From: Fusicatenibacter_A intestinipullorum
Lineage (GTDB): Bacteria > Bacillota > Negativicutes > Acidaminococcales > Acidaminococcaceae
Length of the DNA: 64,000 nucleotides
Direction of reading: 5' to 3'
Assembly (NCBI GenBank): GCA_019117495.1
Contig: DWZP01000004.1
Coordinates: 124,001-188,000, forward strand
Shown one piece after another: positions 35,324 through 43,663 of the stretch (its first letter is position 1; each line of letters opens with the position of its first letter). A program made the position numbers and the translations under genes. The notes under the pieces are model-generated. The model had not been told where the DNA came from. It searched no databases and saw only the letters and a program-made list of their open reading frames with translations.

Positions 35324-36340
35324 TTATTTTTGAACGGGATTTTTATCTACTTCAACATCCTGTTCATTGCCGGCAATCATTTTGCGCATATCTGTATCTG
35401 CAATAATATTGTTCATACGGTAATAATCCATAACGCCAAGGCGACCTTTTTCCAGCGCTTCCGCAAGGGCGGCAGGAACTTTGGCTTCCGCTTCAACAAC
35501 CTTGGCCTGCATTTCCTGCGTATAGGCTTTCATTTCCTGTTCTTTGGCCACAGCCATGGCACGGCGTTCTTCCGCACGGGCCTGGGCAATGCGTTTATCG
35601 GCTTCCGCCTGGTCGGTCTGCAATGCTGCGCCAATGTTGCGTCCTACGTCAACGTCGGCAATATCAATCGAAAGAATTTCAAAAGCAGTACCGGCATCAA
35701 GGCCTTTGGCAAGAACGGTACGCGAAATATAATCCGGGTTTTCCAAAACATCAGTATGGCTTGCGGCAGAACCTACATTGGTTACAATGCCTTCGCCTAC
35801 ACGGGCAATAATTGTTGCTTCACCAGCACCACCTACCAGCCTGTCGATATTGGCGCGCACGGTAACGCGGGCTTTAACTTTCAGTTCAATGCCGTTTTTG
35901 GCTACGGCAGAAACAACCGGGGTTTCAATTACTTCCGGGTTAACGCTCATCTGAACCGCTTCAAGCACATTGCGCCCTGCAAGGTCGATAGCGCAGGAAC
36001 GTTCAAAGGTAAGAGGAATCTGCGCACGGTGCGCTGCAATTAATGCGTCGATAACGCGGTCTACGTTGCCGCCTGCCAAATAGTGCGCTTCAAGCTGGTT
36101 TACGTTAACATTCATGCCTGCTTTATTGGCTTTAATTAAAGGCAGCACAATCTGCGAAGCCGGTACGCGGCGCAGGCGCATGCCTATCAAATTAAAAATT
36201 CCTACGTTAACTCCGGCAGCAATGGCCGAAATCCATAATCCCAGCGGCACAAAATTAAAGAATAAAGCTATAACGGCGATAATTATAATTACGGATATTA
36301 AACCGCCGCTGAATAAAAAACTTAACAAAAAATCTGCCAT
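35324..36340 (-). CDS. floA: Flotillin-like protein FloA
   Basis: A 338-residue membrane scaffold protein (YqfA/FloA family). A membrane-embedded N-terminal hydrophobic stretch (about residues 4-45) leads to the PHB-like domain with PLIKANKAGMNVNVNQLEAH, VVSAVAKNGIELKVKARVTV and IARVGEGIVTNVGSA, and a C-terminal Ala/Glu helix (AQARAEERRAMAVAKEQEMK). It organises functional membrane microdomains in Bacillus. It follows nfeD with a 13-nt gap, the standard nfeD-floA pair. Confidence 0.95.
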   Translation of the reverse strand: MADFLLSFLFSGGLISVIIIIAVIALFFNFVPLGLWISAIAAGVNVGIFNLIGMRLRRVPASQIVLPLIKANKAGMNVNVNQLEAHYLAGGNVDRVIDALIAAHRAQIPLTFERSCAIDLAGRNVLEAVQMSVNPEVIETPVVSAVAKNGIELKVKARVTVRANIDRLVGGAGEATIIARVGEGIVTNVGSAASHTDVLENPDYISRTVLAKGLDAGTAFEILSIDIADVDVGRNIGAALQTDQAEADKRIAQARAEERRAMAVAKEQEMKAYTQEMQAKVVEAEAKVPAALAEALEKGRLGVMDYYRMNNIIADTDMRKMIAGNEQDVEVDKNPVQK

Positions 36341-36353
36341 TTACAACACTCCC

Positions 36354-36821
36354 CTACTCATATTTTTTAACAAGCAGCTTGCTGCCTTCAATCTTTACAA
36401 CTTCAATTTCAGAATCTTTGTCTATGTAATCGCCAAAGCTGACAACGTCCACGCGTTCACCTTCAATCAAAGCGGTTCCCGCAGGGCGCAGCGGCGCAAT
36501 TACTTTACCTTTTTTGCCTAAATAACATGAATAATCTGCCGCGCCGGTATAACCTTCACTGTTTTTCTGCTTTTCGCGCAGCACAAAAGGATTCCAGCTT
36601 GACGATGACGGTATAAACCAGAACAGCAGCGCACAAATCGCCGCAAGCACGGCAACAGTGCCGCCAACAATGCAAAACGCATCCCAGCCGCCGCCAAGAA
36701 AGAAAAAGAACCCTGCTGTCAGCGATAATAAGCCGATTGCGCCAAGTATGCCTCCGGGCACAACAATCTCCAGCCCGATTAAAACTACCCCGGCCACAAG
36801 CAGAACCGTATCAAGCGACAT
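36354..36821 (-). CDS. NfeD-family membrane protein
   Basis: A 155-residue protein with three or four close membrane helices in residues 5-75 (TVLLVAGVVLIGLEIVVPGG, TAGFFFFLGGGWDAFCIVGG) and a C-terminal OB-fold domain (about 95-155; LGKKGKVIAPLRPAGTALIE, RVDVVSFGDYIDKDSEIEVV). This is the short NfeD form that partners flotillins. First gene of the nfeD-floA series, with GGAGGTG before the ATG. Confidence 0.92.
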   Translation of the reverse strand: MSLDTVLLVAGVVLIGLEIVVPGGILGAIGLLSLTAGFFFFLGGGWDAFCIVGGTVAVLAAICALLFWFIPSSSSWNPFVLREKQKNSEGYTGAADYSCYLGKKGKVIAPLRPAGTALIEGERVDVVSFGDYIDKDSEIEVVKIEGSKLLVKKYE

Positions 36822-36850
36822 CCAATCACCTCCGCAAAGTATATATTATT

Positions 36851-36880
36851 ATTATAACATACAACAAAAGCATACAGCAA
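36851..36880 (-). promoter_or_regulatory. Promoter of the nfeD-floA operon
   Basis: On the minus strand TTGCTG (36875-36880) and TATAAT (36851-36856), 18 nt apart, about 30 nt before the nfeD start. Because gaps downstream are short as far as 26291, this may be the main promoter of the long series. Confidence 0.55.
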
Positions 36881-36934
36881 AATTAAGCGTTTAAAAGTAC
36901 AAAAATTATAAATTAAAATTTATTCTTTCTGAAA

Positions 36935-38299
36935 TTACAATTCAGGAAAAGCGTTATTTAATATAGCGCCGCACACTTTTTCCTCCCATGAATATATACC
37001 GCTGTAAGCACCGGCGTTTGCACTTTCCGGCCCTGGCATGCCGTTCATAATATAAATAAACCCGTTTTTATGTTCCCGGTCTATAAACATGCCTGCCAGT
37101 AAACCGTAGGCTTCGCCAAAATGCCCGGACATTTCTATATCCCTGTCCGGCAGAAAACGGTCTTTATCAATGTTTTTTACATTCTGAATGCCGAGGCCGA
37201 AGCAGTTCATTAACCCGCCGTAAGTATCGCCGTTGGTTTTAGCTTCGTTTAAAGTCCAGTAAGGCTTAAACATTTCATCAATGCTTTTTTCCGTTAAAAT
37301 GCGTTTTCCGTTATATTTGCCGTTATCAATAAGCATCTGCATCCATTTTTCCAGCCCGGCAAGGCTTATTCTCAAGCCGCCGTGCGGAAAAAATATTGTG
37401 GCATTGCTTCCCGTTATGTATTCATCGTAATTATATATGTTGTTCAAATTATTGCCGTATATTTTTAACGCAGAATAATCGTCAACCTGCGCAATCCACG
37501 GGCCGTCAGTGTTCCAGATGCCGTATTTCTGCTTCTGATAAATCAGCCCAAAATCATTCAGCGCAGCTTCGTCAAAATCGGTTATGTTAAAGCTGGCATC
37601 AATTTCCATGGGGTCAAAAATTGCCTGCTTCATATATTTATCAAACCGCGTCTTGGTAACTTTTTCTATAATAGTTCCCAAAATTCCGTAATTTAAATTT
37701 GTATAGAAGAAAAATTCGCCCGGTACTTCACCATAAGGCGCATAATGCGCGCCGCCTTCATAAAACATCCCGTCCGGGCGGAATAATTCCTGCAAGCTGT
37801 ATTTTGAAGGTATTGTATAAATTTCACCGTCGCGCAGCGAAGAAGTATGGCTTAACAGCATTTTAGAAGTTATCGGCGTATCCGGATAGTTTGGGTTGCG
37901 CAGCGTAAAGCCAAGATAACGGCTTATATCTGCGTCCAAATCAATTTTACCATGTTCGGCAAGCTGCATGTATGCAGCCGCAACAAAAACTTTTGAAAGA
38001 GATGCAATGCGCAGTTTGGTATCCCGCGTAAGCGGCAGGTTATTTTGAGAATTTGCATTATCAATGTACCTGCTGCCCAAAGTCTTTTCATAAACCATCC
38101 GGCCGTTTTTAATTACCGCCGCAGCAACACCGGGTACGCCGTTTTTGTTATCGTCAATTAATAATTGCAAATCAGTGTTCAGTTTGGCAAAGTTTTCATT
38201 TTCTGCCGCAGCGGCAGATGCCTTTAACTGGCAGGGCAAACAAATAATGCCGCAAATAATAAAAGCAGTTAACAATATTATGTTTTTAAAATTTTTCAT
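36935..38299 (-). CDS. Exported serine hydrolase of the beta-lactamase/PBP-C family
   Basis: A 454-residue protein with an N-terminal export signal (MKNFKNIILLTAFIICGIICLPCQLKASAA; here residues 1-28, with a Cys that could also allow lipidation). The class C beta-lactamase-like fold shows the SxxK nucleophile in IASLSKVFVAAAYMQ (about residue 105), LLSHTSSLRDG and the tyrosine motif FFYTNLNYGILG. Late KSIDEMF and SGHFGEAYGLLAG complete the domain. Probably an esterase or D-amino-acid peptidase on the envelope; resistance function is not implied. It is a single gene with AGGGG before the ATG. Confidence 0.85.
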   Translation of the reverse strand: MKNFKNIILLTAFIICGIICLPCQLKASAAAAENENFAKLNTDLQLLIDDNKNGVPGVAAAVIKNGRMVYEKTLGSRYIDNANSQNNLPLTRDTKLRIASLSKVFVAAAYMQLAEHGKIDLDADISRYLGFTLRNPNYPDTPITSKMLLSHTSSLRDGEIYTIPSKYSLQELFRPDGMFYEGGAHYAPYGEVPGEFFFYTNLNYGILGTIIEKVTKTRFDKYMKQAIFDPMEIDASFNITDFDEAALNDFGLIYQKQKYGIWNTDGPWIAQVDDYSALKIYGNNLNNIYNYDEYITGSNATIFFPHGGLRISLAGLEKWMQMLIDNGKYNGKRILTEKSIDEMFKPYWTLNEAKTNGDTYGGLMNCFGLGIQNVKNIDKDRFLPDRDIEMSGHFGEAYGLLAGMFIDREHKNGFIYIMNGMPGPESANAGAYSGIYSWEEKVCGAILNNAFPEL

Positions 38300-38488
38300 T
38301 CTTATTCCCCTGTCTTAAAATAAAAAGTTAAAAACAATTATAACATTAAACCGCCTGCTTATAATACCTGTTTTTTGGCGCAAATATGGTATTTTTTGTG
38401 AATTTTAAAGAAAACAGCAAACAAACGCACCGGCAGCCAACGCCAGAGAAAAATCTTAATGCAGCTTAATTCCTGCACGATTAAACTA

Positions 38489-38517
38489 TTGACAGCGGTT
38501 TGAGAAAATATTATAAT
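38489..38517 (+). promoter_or_regulatory. Promoter of tRNA-Asn
   Basis: A consensus promoter: TTGACA (38489-38494), 17 nt, TATAAT (38512-38517), ending 18 nt before the mature tRNA. Confidence 0.93.
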
Positions 38518-38535
38518 ATCTTTCGTCAACAAAAT

Positions 38536-38611
38536 TCCCCGATAGTTCAGCCGGTAGAACACCTGACTGTTAATCAGGGCGTCGTAGGTTCGAGTCCTAC
38601 TCGGGGAGCCA
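38536..38611 (+). tRNA. tRNA-Asn (anticodon GTT)
   Basis: A 76-nt cloverleaf with encoded CCA. The acceptor arms are TCCCCGA and TCGGGGA, the anticodon arm is CCTGA-CTGTTAA-TCAGG with GTT at 38569-38571, and the T arm has GGTTCGAGTCC. It stands alone, with its own promoter and terminator. Confidence 0.97.
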
Positions 38612-38622
38612 GAAAATCAATG

Positions 38623-38657
38623 TCCCGGACGTTTTCCGTTCGGGATTTTTTATTTTT
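38623..38657 (+). terminator. Terminator of tRNA-Asn
   Basis: TCCCGGACG pairs with CGTTCGGGA in a 9-bp stem, followed by TTTTTTATTTTT. Confidence 0.9.
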
Positions 38658-38699
38658 ATGTATGCTTCTCTGCTCTTTTTATAAAAAGCACAAAATAAA

Positions 38700-38756
38700 A
38701 TACGGAACCAGTTTTCAGGGTATATAAACACACCTTAAAATACTAATTCCGTATGT
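38700..38756 (-). terminator. Possible 3' end of the cobalamin operon
   Basis: ATACGGAA and TTCCGTAT arms flank about 38 nt; on the minus strand the second arm is followed by TTTTATTTTG. The long loop makes it a weak candidate, but no better terminator lies after cbiC. Confidence 0.4.
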
Positions 38757-38789
38757 AAAGTTTAAAATATTTATCTTTTTATTGCCGGC

Positions 38790-39416
38790 TTATCTTGTCA
38801 ATTTATAAATAAGCGCGTTGCAGATTGCAGCCGCAACGTTGCTGCCGCCCTTGCGCCCAACTGCTACGATATAAGGAATGCCCGTCTGCATAATAATCTC
38901 TTTTGATTCCACTACATTAACAAAACCTACCGGCACGCCGATTACCAGTGCCGGTTTTATTTTGCCTTCTTTTACAAGCTCATCAAGGCGTACCAGCGCG
39001 GTAGGAGCATTGCCAACGGCAATAATTACCGGGCCTTCAACGGTGCAGGCTTTTTCCATGCAGGCTGCCGCACGTGTTGAACCTGCTTCTTTGGCTCTTG
39101 CTGCAACATCGGCATCTGCCATAAAGCAAACGGCTTTGGCGCCGAGCTTGGCAAGCCCTGCTTTATTAATACCGGTGCAGGCCATATTGGTATCGGTAAT
39201 AATGGTTGCGCCGTTTTTTAAAGCCTCCAGTGCTTTTTCAACTACGCCTTCAGAAAAACGCATATTGCGTGCATAGTCAAAATCAGCAGATGTATGAATA
39301 ACACGTTTAACAATGCTTATTTTTTCAGGGTCAATTTTTAATTCGCCCAGTTCTTCACCGATAATTTCCATGCTGCGTTTTTCTATATCCGCAGGCAGTA
39401 CATTTTGTAATTTCAT
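38790..39416 (-). CDS. cbiC: Precorrin-8X methylmutase
   Basis: Moves a methyl group from C11 to C12 to give (hydrogeno)cobyrinate. The 208 residues show the catalytic histidine in RVIHTSADFDYARNM (about residue 45) and GATIITDTNMACTGIN, AVGNAPTALVRL and GVPVGFVNVVESKE, all family motifs. AGGAGG precedes the ATG. It is the last gene of the operon although its step comes before cbiA. Confidence 0.96.
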   Translation of the reverse strand: MKLQNVLPADIEKRSMEIIGEELGELKIDPEKISIVKRVIHTSADFDYARNMRFSEGVVEKALEALKNGATIITDTNMACTGINKAGLAKLGAKAVCFMADADVAARAKEAGSTRAAACMEKACTVEGPVIIAVGNAPTALVRLDELVKEGKIKPALVIGVPVGFVNVVESKEIIMQTGIPYIVAVGRKGGSNVAAAICNALIYKLTR

Positions 39417-39428
39417 ATAAACCTCCTG

Positions 39429-39953
39429 TTATTTTTCAATACCTTCGCGCGCCATAATTCCCTTATCCATCGGATGTTTTACCTTACGCATTTCCGATAC
39501 ATAATCGGCAATTTCTACAAGTTCCGGCGCAGGGTTACGCCCTGTTAAAACAACTTCCAGATTTTCCGGCTTATGCCGCAAAAATTCAATGAGTTTCGGC
39601 ATTTCAAAAACTTTTGCGTTCAGTGCGCCTATTACTTCGTCCAAAATTAAAAGCGAATAGCCGCCGTTTTTTATTTTTGCCAAAACCAGTTCAAACATTT
39701 TATTATGCTCAATAAGCAAAGCATGTTTTTCTTCTTCATTCATTTGAAAAGTAAATTTTTTGCTTTCTTTACCGCGCATTACTTCAATATCCGGCAGTTT
39801 GGCAAGCGAATAAAGTTCCCCGCTGTCGCGGCTTTTTAAAAACTGCACCAGCAGAACCTTATTGCCGCGCCCTGCACAGCGTACTGCCAGGCCAACGGCT
39901 GCGGTGGTTTTTCCCTTGCCGTCACCGCAGTAAATATGTATTAACCCAAACAT
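39429..39953 (-). CDS. cobO: Corrinoid adenosyltransferase (CobO/BtuR type)
   Basis: Transfers the 5'-deoxyadenosyl group from ATP to cob(I)yrinate a,c-diamide or related corrinoids. A 174-residue P-loop protein with CGDGKGKTTAAVGLAVRC at the N-terminus, VLLVQFLKS, and SLLILDEVIGAL and VVLTGRNPAPELVEIADYVSEM further on. Directly abuts cbiP. Confidence 0.95.
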   Translation of the reverse strand: MFGLIHIYCGDGKGKTTAAVGLAVRCAGRGNKVLLVQFLKSRDSGELYSLAKLPDIEVMRGKESKKFTFQMNEEEKHALLIEHNKMFELVLAKIKNGGYSLLILDEVIGALNAKVFEMPKLIEFLRHKPENLEVVLTGRNPAPELVEIADYVSEMRKVKHPMDKGIMAREGIEK

Positions 39954-41483
39954 TTAAATACCAGCCTCTAAAATTTCGTAAACTTTCTTCATGTCGATGT
40001 TCTTTCTGATATTGTCGGCAAGAATATCGTACTGCTGTTTTTTATATTCATCAAAATTGATAACTTTAATGTCGTCGCTGCTCATGCCTTTTTTGGCAAG
40101 CAGTGCTTCAACAACGGCAGCTGCCACGCCTTCGCTGTCGAAAATGCCGTGTACATAAGTGCCGTAAACATTAAGCTGTCCTTCAATATGCTGGGAACCT
40201 TCCGGCATAACGCCGCCTTCTTCGTAAATAGGCTGCATTTGCGTAAGCGCATTATCTTTATCAAATTCGGTTACGCCGGAATGAATTTCGTAGCCGTAAA
40301 AATCTTTGCCGCTGAGGTTTGCAAAAACGCCCTGCACGCTGCCGAAACGGCCTTCCACGCGGATAGTGCGTTTCTTTTCGGCAAAAATGGTTTCAACATT
40401 CAAAAGACCGATACCGGCAGTATCGCCGCCTTCTTCAACGCCATACGGGTCGCTCAGGTTTTTGCCGAGCATCTGGTAACCGCCGCAAACGCCGAAAATA
40501 ACAGTTCCTTTATGCGCGTGCTTCAGAATTTCTGCTTCAAAACCGCTCTGGCGCAGCCATTTCAGATCGCCAATAGTATTTTTGGTGCCGGGAATGATAA
40601 TCATATCAGGATTTTTCAAATCCTGCACTTTATCTACATAACGCAGGGAAACGCCGGGAATAAGTTCAAACACGTTAAAGTCGGTGTAGTTGGACATGCG
40701 CGGAATACGCACAACGGCAATATCAACCGCTTTAACTTCGGTATGTTCGGTTAAGCGTTCGGAAAGGCTGTCCTCGTCTTCAATATCGACATGCAGCATC
40801 GGCACTACGCCTACAACGGGAACGCCTGTTTTTTCTTCAATCATTTTCAAACCAGGGCGCAGAATTTCCACATCGCCGCGGAATTTGTTAATGATAACGC
40901 CTTTTACCATTGCGCGTTCATCCGGCTCAAGCAGCATTAACGTTCCGTAAATGGAGGCAAATACGCCGCCGCGGTCGATATCCGCAACCAGAAGCACAGG
41001 AGCTTTAGCCATTTTGGCCATGCCCATGTTCACAATATCGTCGGTTTTAATGTTAATTTCCGCCGGGCTGCCGGCGCCTTCGATAACGATAATATCATTT
41101 TTATCTGCAAGGCCGTTAAAGGCTTTCATAATTTCCGGCTTCAGCGTATGCTTCATTTTAAAATATTCAGCCGCTGTCATTGTACCGATAGGCTCACCGT
41201 TTACAATAACCTGCGAACCGCAGTCACTGGTAGGTTTTAACAAAATCGGGTTCATGGCAACGTCAGGTTCAATACCGGCAGCTTCTGCCTGCACAACCTG
41301 TGCCCTGCCCATTTCCGCGCCGGTGCGCGTTATAAAAGAATTAAGGGCCATATTCTGCGATTTAAAAGGCGCCACCTTATAGCCGTCCTGATTGAAAACA
41401 CGGCACAAGCCCGCAGTCACAAGGCTTTTGCCTGCATTTGACATTGTTCCCTGAACCATTATTGTTTTGGCCACGTTAATCAC
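39954..41483 (-). CDS. cbiP: Cobyric acid synthase
   Basis: Amidates the b, d, e and g side chains of adenosylcobyrinate diamide with glutamine. The dethiobiotin-synthetase-like N-terminal domain has MVQGTMSNAGKSLVTAGLCR and APFKSQNMALNS; the class I amidotransferase domain has the nucleophile Cys in VIFGVCGGYQMLG (about residue 333) and the late His in YGTYVHGIFD. 509 residues is normal. Starts GTG at 41483, inside the previous gene; a GTG nine bases later gives the more usual VAKTIMVQGT opening. Confidence 0.96.
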   Translation of the reverse strand: MINVAKTIMVQGTMSNAGKSLVTAGLCRVFNQDGYKVAPFKSQNMALNSFITRTGAEMGRAQVVQAEAAGIEPDVAMNPILLKPTSDCGSQVIVNGEPIGTMTAAEYFKMKHTLKPEIMKAFNGLADKNDIIVIEGAGSPAEINIKTDDIVNMGMAKMAKAPVLLVADIDRGGVFASIYGTLMLLEPDERAMVKGVIINKFRGDVEILRPGLKMIEEKTGVPVVGVVPMLHVDIEDEDSLSERLTEHTEVKAVDIAVVRIPRMSNYTDFNVFELIPGVSLRYVDKVQDLKNPDMIIIPGTKNTIGDLKWLRQSGFEAEILKHAHKGTVIFGVCGGYQMLGKNLSDPYGVEEGGDTAGIGLLNVETIFAEKKRTIRVEGRFGSVQGVFANLSGKDFYGYEIHSGVTEFDKDNALTQMQPIYEEGGVMPEGSQHIEGQLNVYGTYVHGIFDSEGVAAAVVEALLAKKGMSSDDIKVINFDEYKKQQYDILADNIRKNIDMKKVYEILEAGI

Positions 41484-42606
41484 TCGCTCCCATTAAAAAT
41501 TTATGTATATCATGGTAACCGCCAATAATAGGCGCATTATTATCACAGTTAACTGCGGCAGCAATTACCGGCACATTACCGGCGCTGTGTTTGCCTGTTA
41601 CGCAGCTTGTTACATGGTCGCCGCAAATAAGTATTTTAAGCGGCTCTTTAACGTTTTTTAAAACAGGCCCGATAAAGTCTTCATCAATGCGTGTTATAAA
41701 ATTCGCTTTGCCGGTGTAATCATACCTGTGCGCCGCTTCATCGCTGCCGTTAAAATGCGTAACCACAAAATCATAATCCTTTAAAAACTTTATGGTTTGC
41801 CCTGCCTTGGCACAAACGTCGGTATCAATATCCGCCGTTGCCGTTGGCAAATCAGGCACCGGCATTTTCAGCGCACGGGCAATGCCGCGTACAATTTCGG
41901 CCTTGCATACGGCTGCACCTTTAATGTCATGCAAATCATAAAATGCAGGCAGCAGCTTTCTTTCCGAAGGCCCCCACGGATAAATCCTGTAACTGATGCC
42001 GTTTCTGGCAAAAGGCTTAAGTTTTTCGGTGGTTTCATCTATAAATGTTTTTAAAAGCAATGACCTTGCTTTCAAACCACTCAAAAGCATGTCAATATTA
42101 AGCCCCATGCTCTCGTGCGGAGGCGCAATATGGCAGTCATGCAGAATCTGCCTGTCGTTATCCAGAATCAATAAATTGCGGTACTCGGAAAGATGTAAAA
42201 ACTCAATTCCCTGCCACAGCTTATTGCATACGGCGGCAGCTTCTGCCATTTCTTTTGCTGTAAGCCCCATTGCGTTAAAGGAAACAAGCCTACCGGCTCC
42301 GTCAACAGATGCCAGATTGCAGCGCAGCACCATTTCATATTCACTGATGTCGCGCCCGTTTGCCAAAAGTTCCAGATAGGCACGGTTAAGCGGAAAATCC
42401 TTCTGCTCAACGCCCAGCAGCCTTAAAATACAGCCCAGGCTTTCCGCCGGAAAATCGCTGCCGCAAATGCTTATTTCCGAATATGAACCTTTTTTCAGCA
42501 GTTTGTCAATATTAGGATGCCGGGCATATTCAAACGGCGTCCTGCCCCCAAAAGCATCTATCGGGTCATCTCCCAACCCGTCAATTATCACCATTAATGA
42601 GCGCAT
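41476..42606 (-). CDS. ApgM-like phosphomutase/phosphatase in the B12 operon
   Basis: A 376-residue alkaline-phosphatase-superfamily protein related to archaeal-type cofactor-independent phosphoglycerate mutase. Visible are the metal-site opening MVIIDGLGDDPIDAFGGRTP, the GSDFPAESLGCILRLLG stretch with a likely nucleophile serine, HFNGSDEAAHRYDYTGK (Asp and His ligands), and CGDHVTSCVTGKHSAG (Asp-His and His). The usual ApgM sequence around the nucleophile (GSDTAHLSLLGY) is altered. It overlaps cobD by 26 nt and cbiP by 8 nt, so it is made with them. Known family members act on 3-phosphoglycerate; in this setting a phosphatase or phosphomutase on a B12 intermediate such as alpha-ribazole phosphate is my inference. 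Confidence 0.82.
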   Translation of the reverse strand: MRSLMVIIDGLGDDPIDAFGGRTPFEYARHPNIDKLLKKGSYSEISICGSDFPAESLGCILRLLGVEQKDFPLNRAYLELLANGRDISEYEMVLRCNLASVDGAGRLVSFNAMGLTAKEMAEAAAVCNKLWQGIEFLHLSEYRNLLILDNDRQILHDCHIAPPHESMGLNIDMLLSGLKARSLLLKTFIDETTEKLKPFARNGISYRIYPWGPSERKLLPAFYDLHDIKGAAVCKAEIVRGIARALKMPVPDLPTATADIDTDVCAKAGQTIKFLKDYDFVVTHFNGSDEAAHRYDYTGKANFITRIDEDFIGPVLKNVKEPLKILICGDHVTSCVTGKHSAGNVPVIAAAVNCDNNAPIIGGYHDIHKFLMGASD

Positions 42607-43663
42607 TATTTTGTACTTCCTTTAATGCTTTGATAAATCTTATATTAACGGCATGCCTTTTAACGGCAATGCGGTAATAATTTCCGTTTAAGTTATGGTA
42701 ATTGGCGCAGCTGCGGATTAAAAAGCCCTTCTTTAAAAGCTGTTCTTTCAAATCCTGCGGCTGTTCCAGTTTGAAAAATATATAATTAGCCTCAGAGCCA
42801 TAGGTTTTAGCGCCTAGCCTGTTCAGCGCAGCGGTGAGATAACGGCGTTCTTTTGCTATAAGTTTTTTTGCCTTTTCAACATATGCAGTTTCATCCAAGG
42901 CAGCGCAGCCTGCTTCCTGCGCCGGTACGGAAACATTCCAGTCCTGACCGCATTCATGCAGGCGCAAAAGCAAATCCGTATCTGCCGTAAGGCAGTAGCC
43001 AAGACGCAAACCCGGCATGGCATAAGTTTTGGTAAAGGCCTTTAAGATAATAAGATTATTATTGCTTTGCAGCTTTTCAATCATACTGTAAGCATTTTCG
43101 TCAGCCACAAAATCCATAAAACATTCGTCAATTAAAATTTTTATGTTAAGTTTCTGACACTTTTCAATTATCTCAGTTAAAAGTTCTTTATCAATAAGTT
43201 TGCCGGTAGGATTATTGGGGTTGCAGATAACCACAAAATCAATATCCGGCGTCAACTGGCGCAAAATATCGCTCTGTGGTTCAAAATTATTTTCTTCCTG
43301 CAGCAAGTAATAATCTATCCGGCAGCCAACACTGCGCAGAGCCTTTTCATAATCGGCAAAGGTAGGCGCCAGAAGCAGTGCTTTTTTCGGCCTTAAGGCC
43401 AGAGCCAGTTTAAACAGTACATCTGCTGCACCGTTGCTGAAAAAAATGTATTCCCCGGGCACGGCTAAAAATCCGGCCAGTTTTTCCGTTAAGTGGCGGC
43501 AGAACGGGTCCGGATAATCCGCACATCCTGCAATGGATTTTACAATTGCTTTTTTTACAGACTGCGGCAAACCAAGCGGATTAATGTTTGCAGAATAATC
43601 AGCAAGGTCCTTTTTGCCGCTGGCGGTATATATATCGCCGCCATGCACATAGGTATACATCAT
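42581..43663 (-). CDS. cobD: Threonine-phosphate decarboxylase CobD
   Basis: Makes (R)-1-amino-2-propanol phosphate, the linker between corrin ring and lower ligand. A 360-residue type I PLP aminotransferase-fold protein opening with YVHGGDIYTASGKKDLADYS and NINPLGLPQSVK, typical of CobD and not of HisC. NPNNPTGKL, IDECFMDF and the PLP lysine in LKAFTKTYAMPGLRLGYC (about residue 215) follow. A GGAGAG site precedes two adjacent ATG codons. Its start abuts cbiB, whose product uses the CobD product. Confidence 0.93.
   Translation of the reverse strand: MMYTYVHGGDIYTASGKKDLADYSANINPLGLPQSVKKAIVKSIAGCADYPDPFCRHLTEKLAGFLAVPGEYIFFSNGAADVLFKLALALRPKKALLLAPTFADYEKALRSVGCRIDYYLLQEENNFEPQSDILRQLTPDIDFVVICNPNNPTGKLIDKELLTEIIEKCQKLNIKILIDECFMDFVADENAYSMIEKLQSNNNLIILKAFTKTYAMPGLRLGYCLTADTDLLLRLHECGQDWNVSVPAQEAGCAALDETAYVEKAKKLIAKERRYLTAALNRLGAKTYGSEANYIFFKLEQPQDLKEQLLKKGFLIRSCANYHNLNGNYYRIAVKRHAVNIRFIKALKEVQNNALINGDN

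Noticed and set aside
35231..36043. 270-codon plus-strand frame opposite floA
   Set aside because: Antisense shadow; rich in residues read from the complement of Ala/Glu codons.
38359..38562. 67-codon minus-strand frame beside tRNA-Asn
   Set aside because: It overlaps the tRNA promoter and part of the tRNA and shows no protein features.
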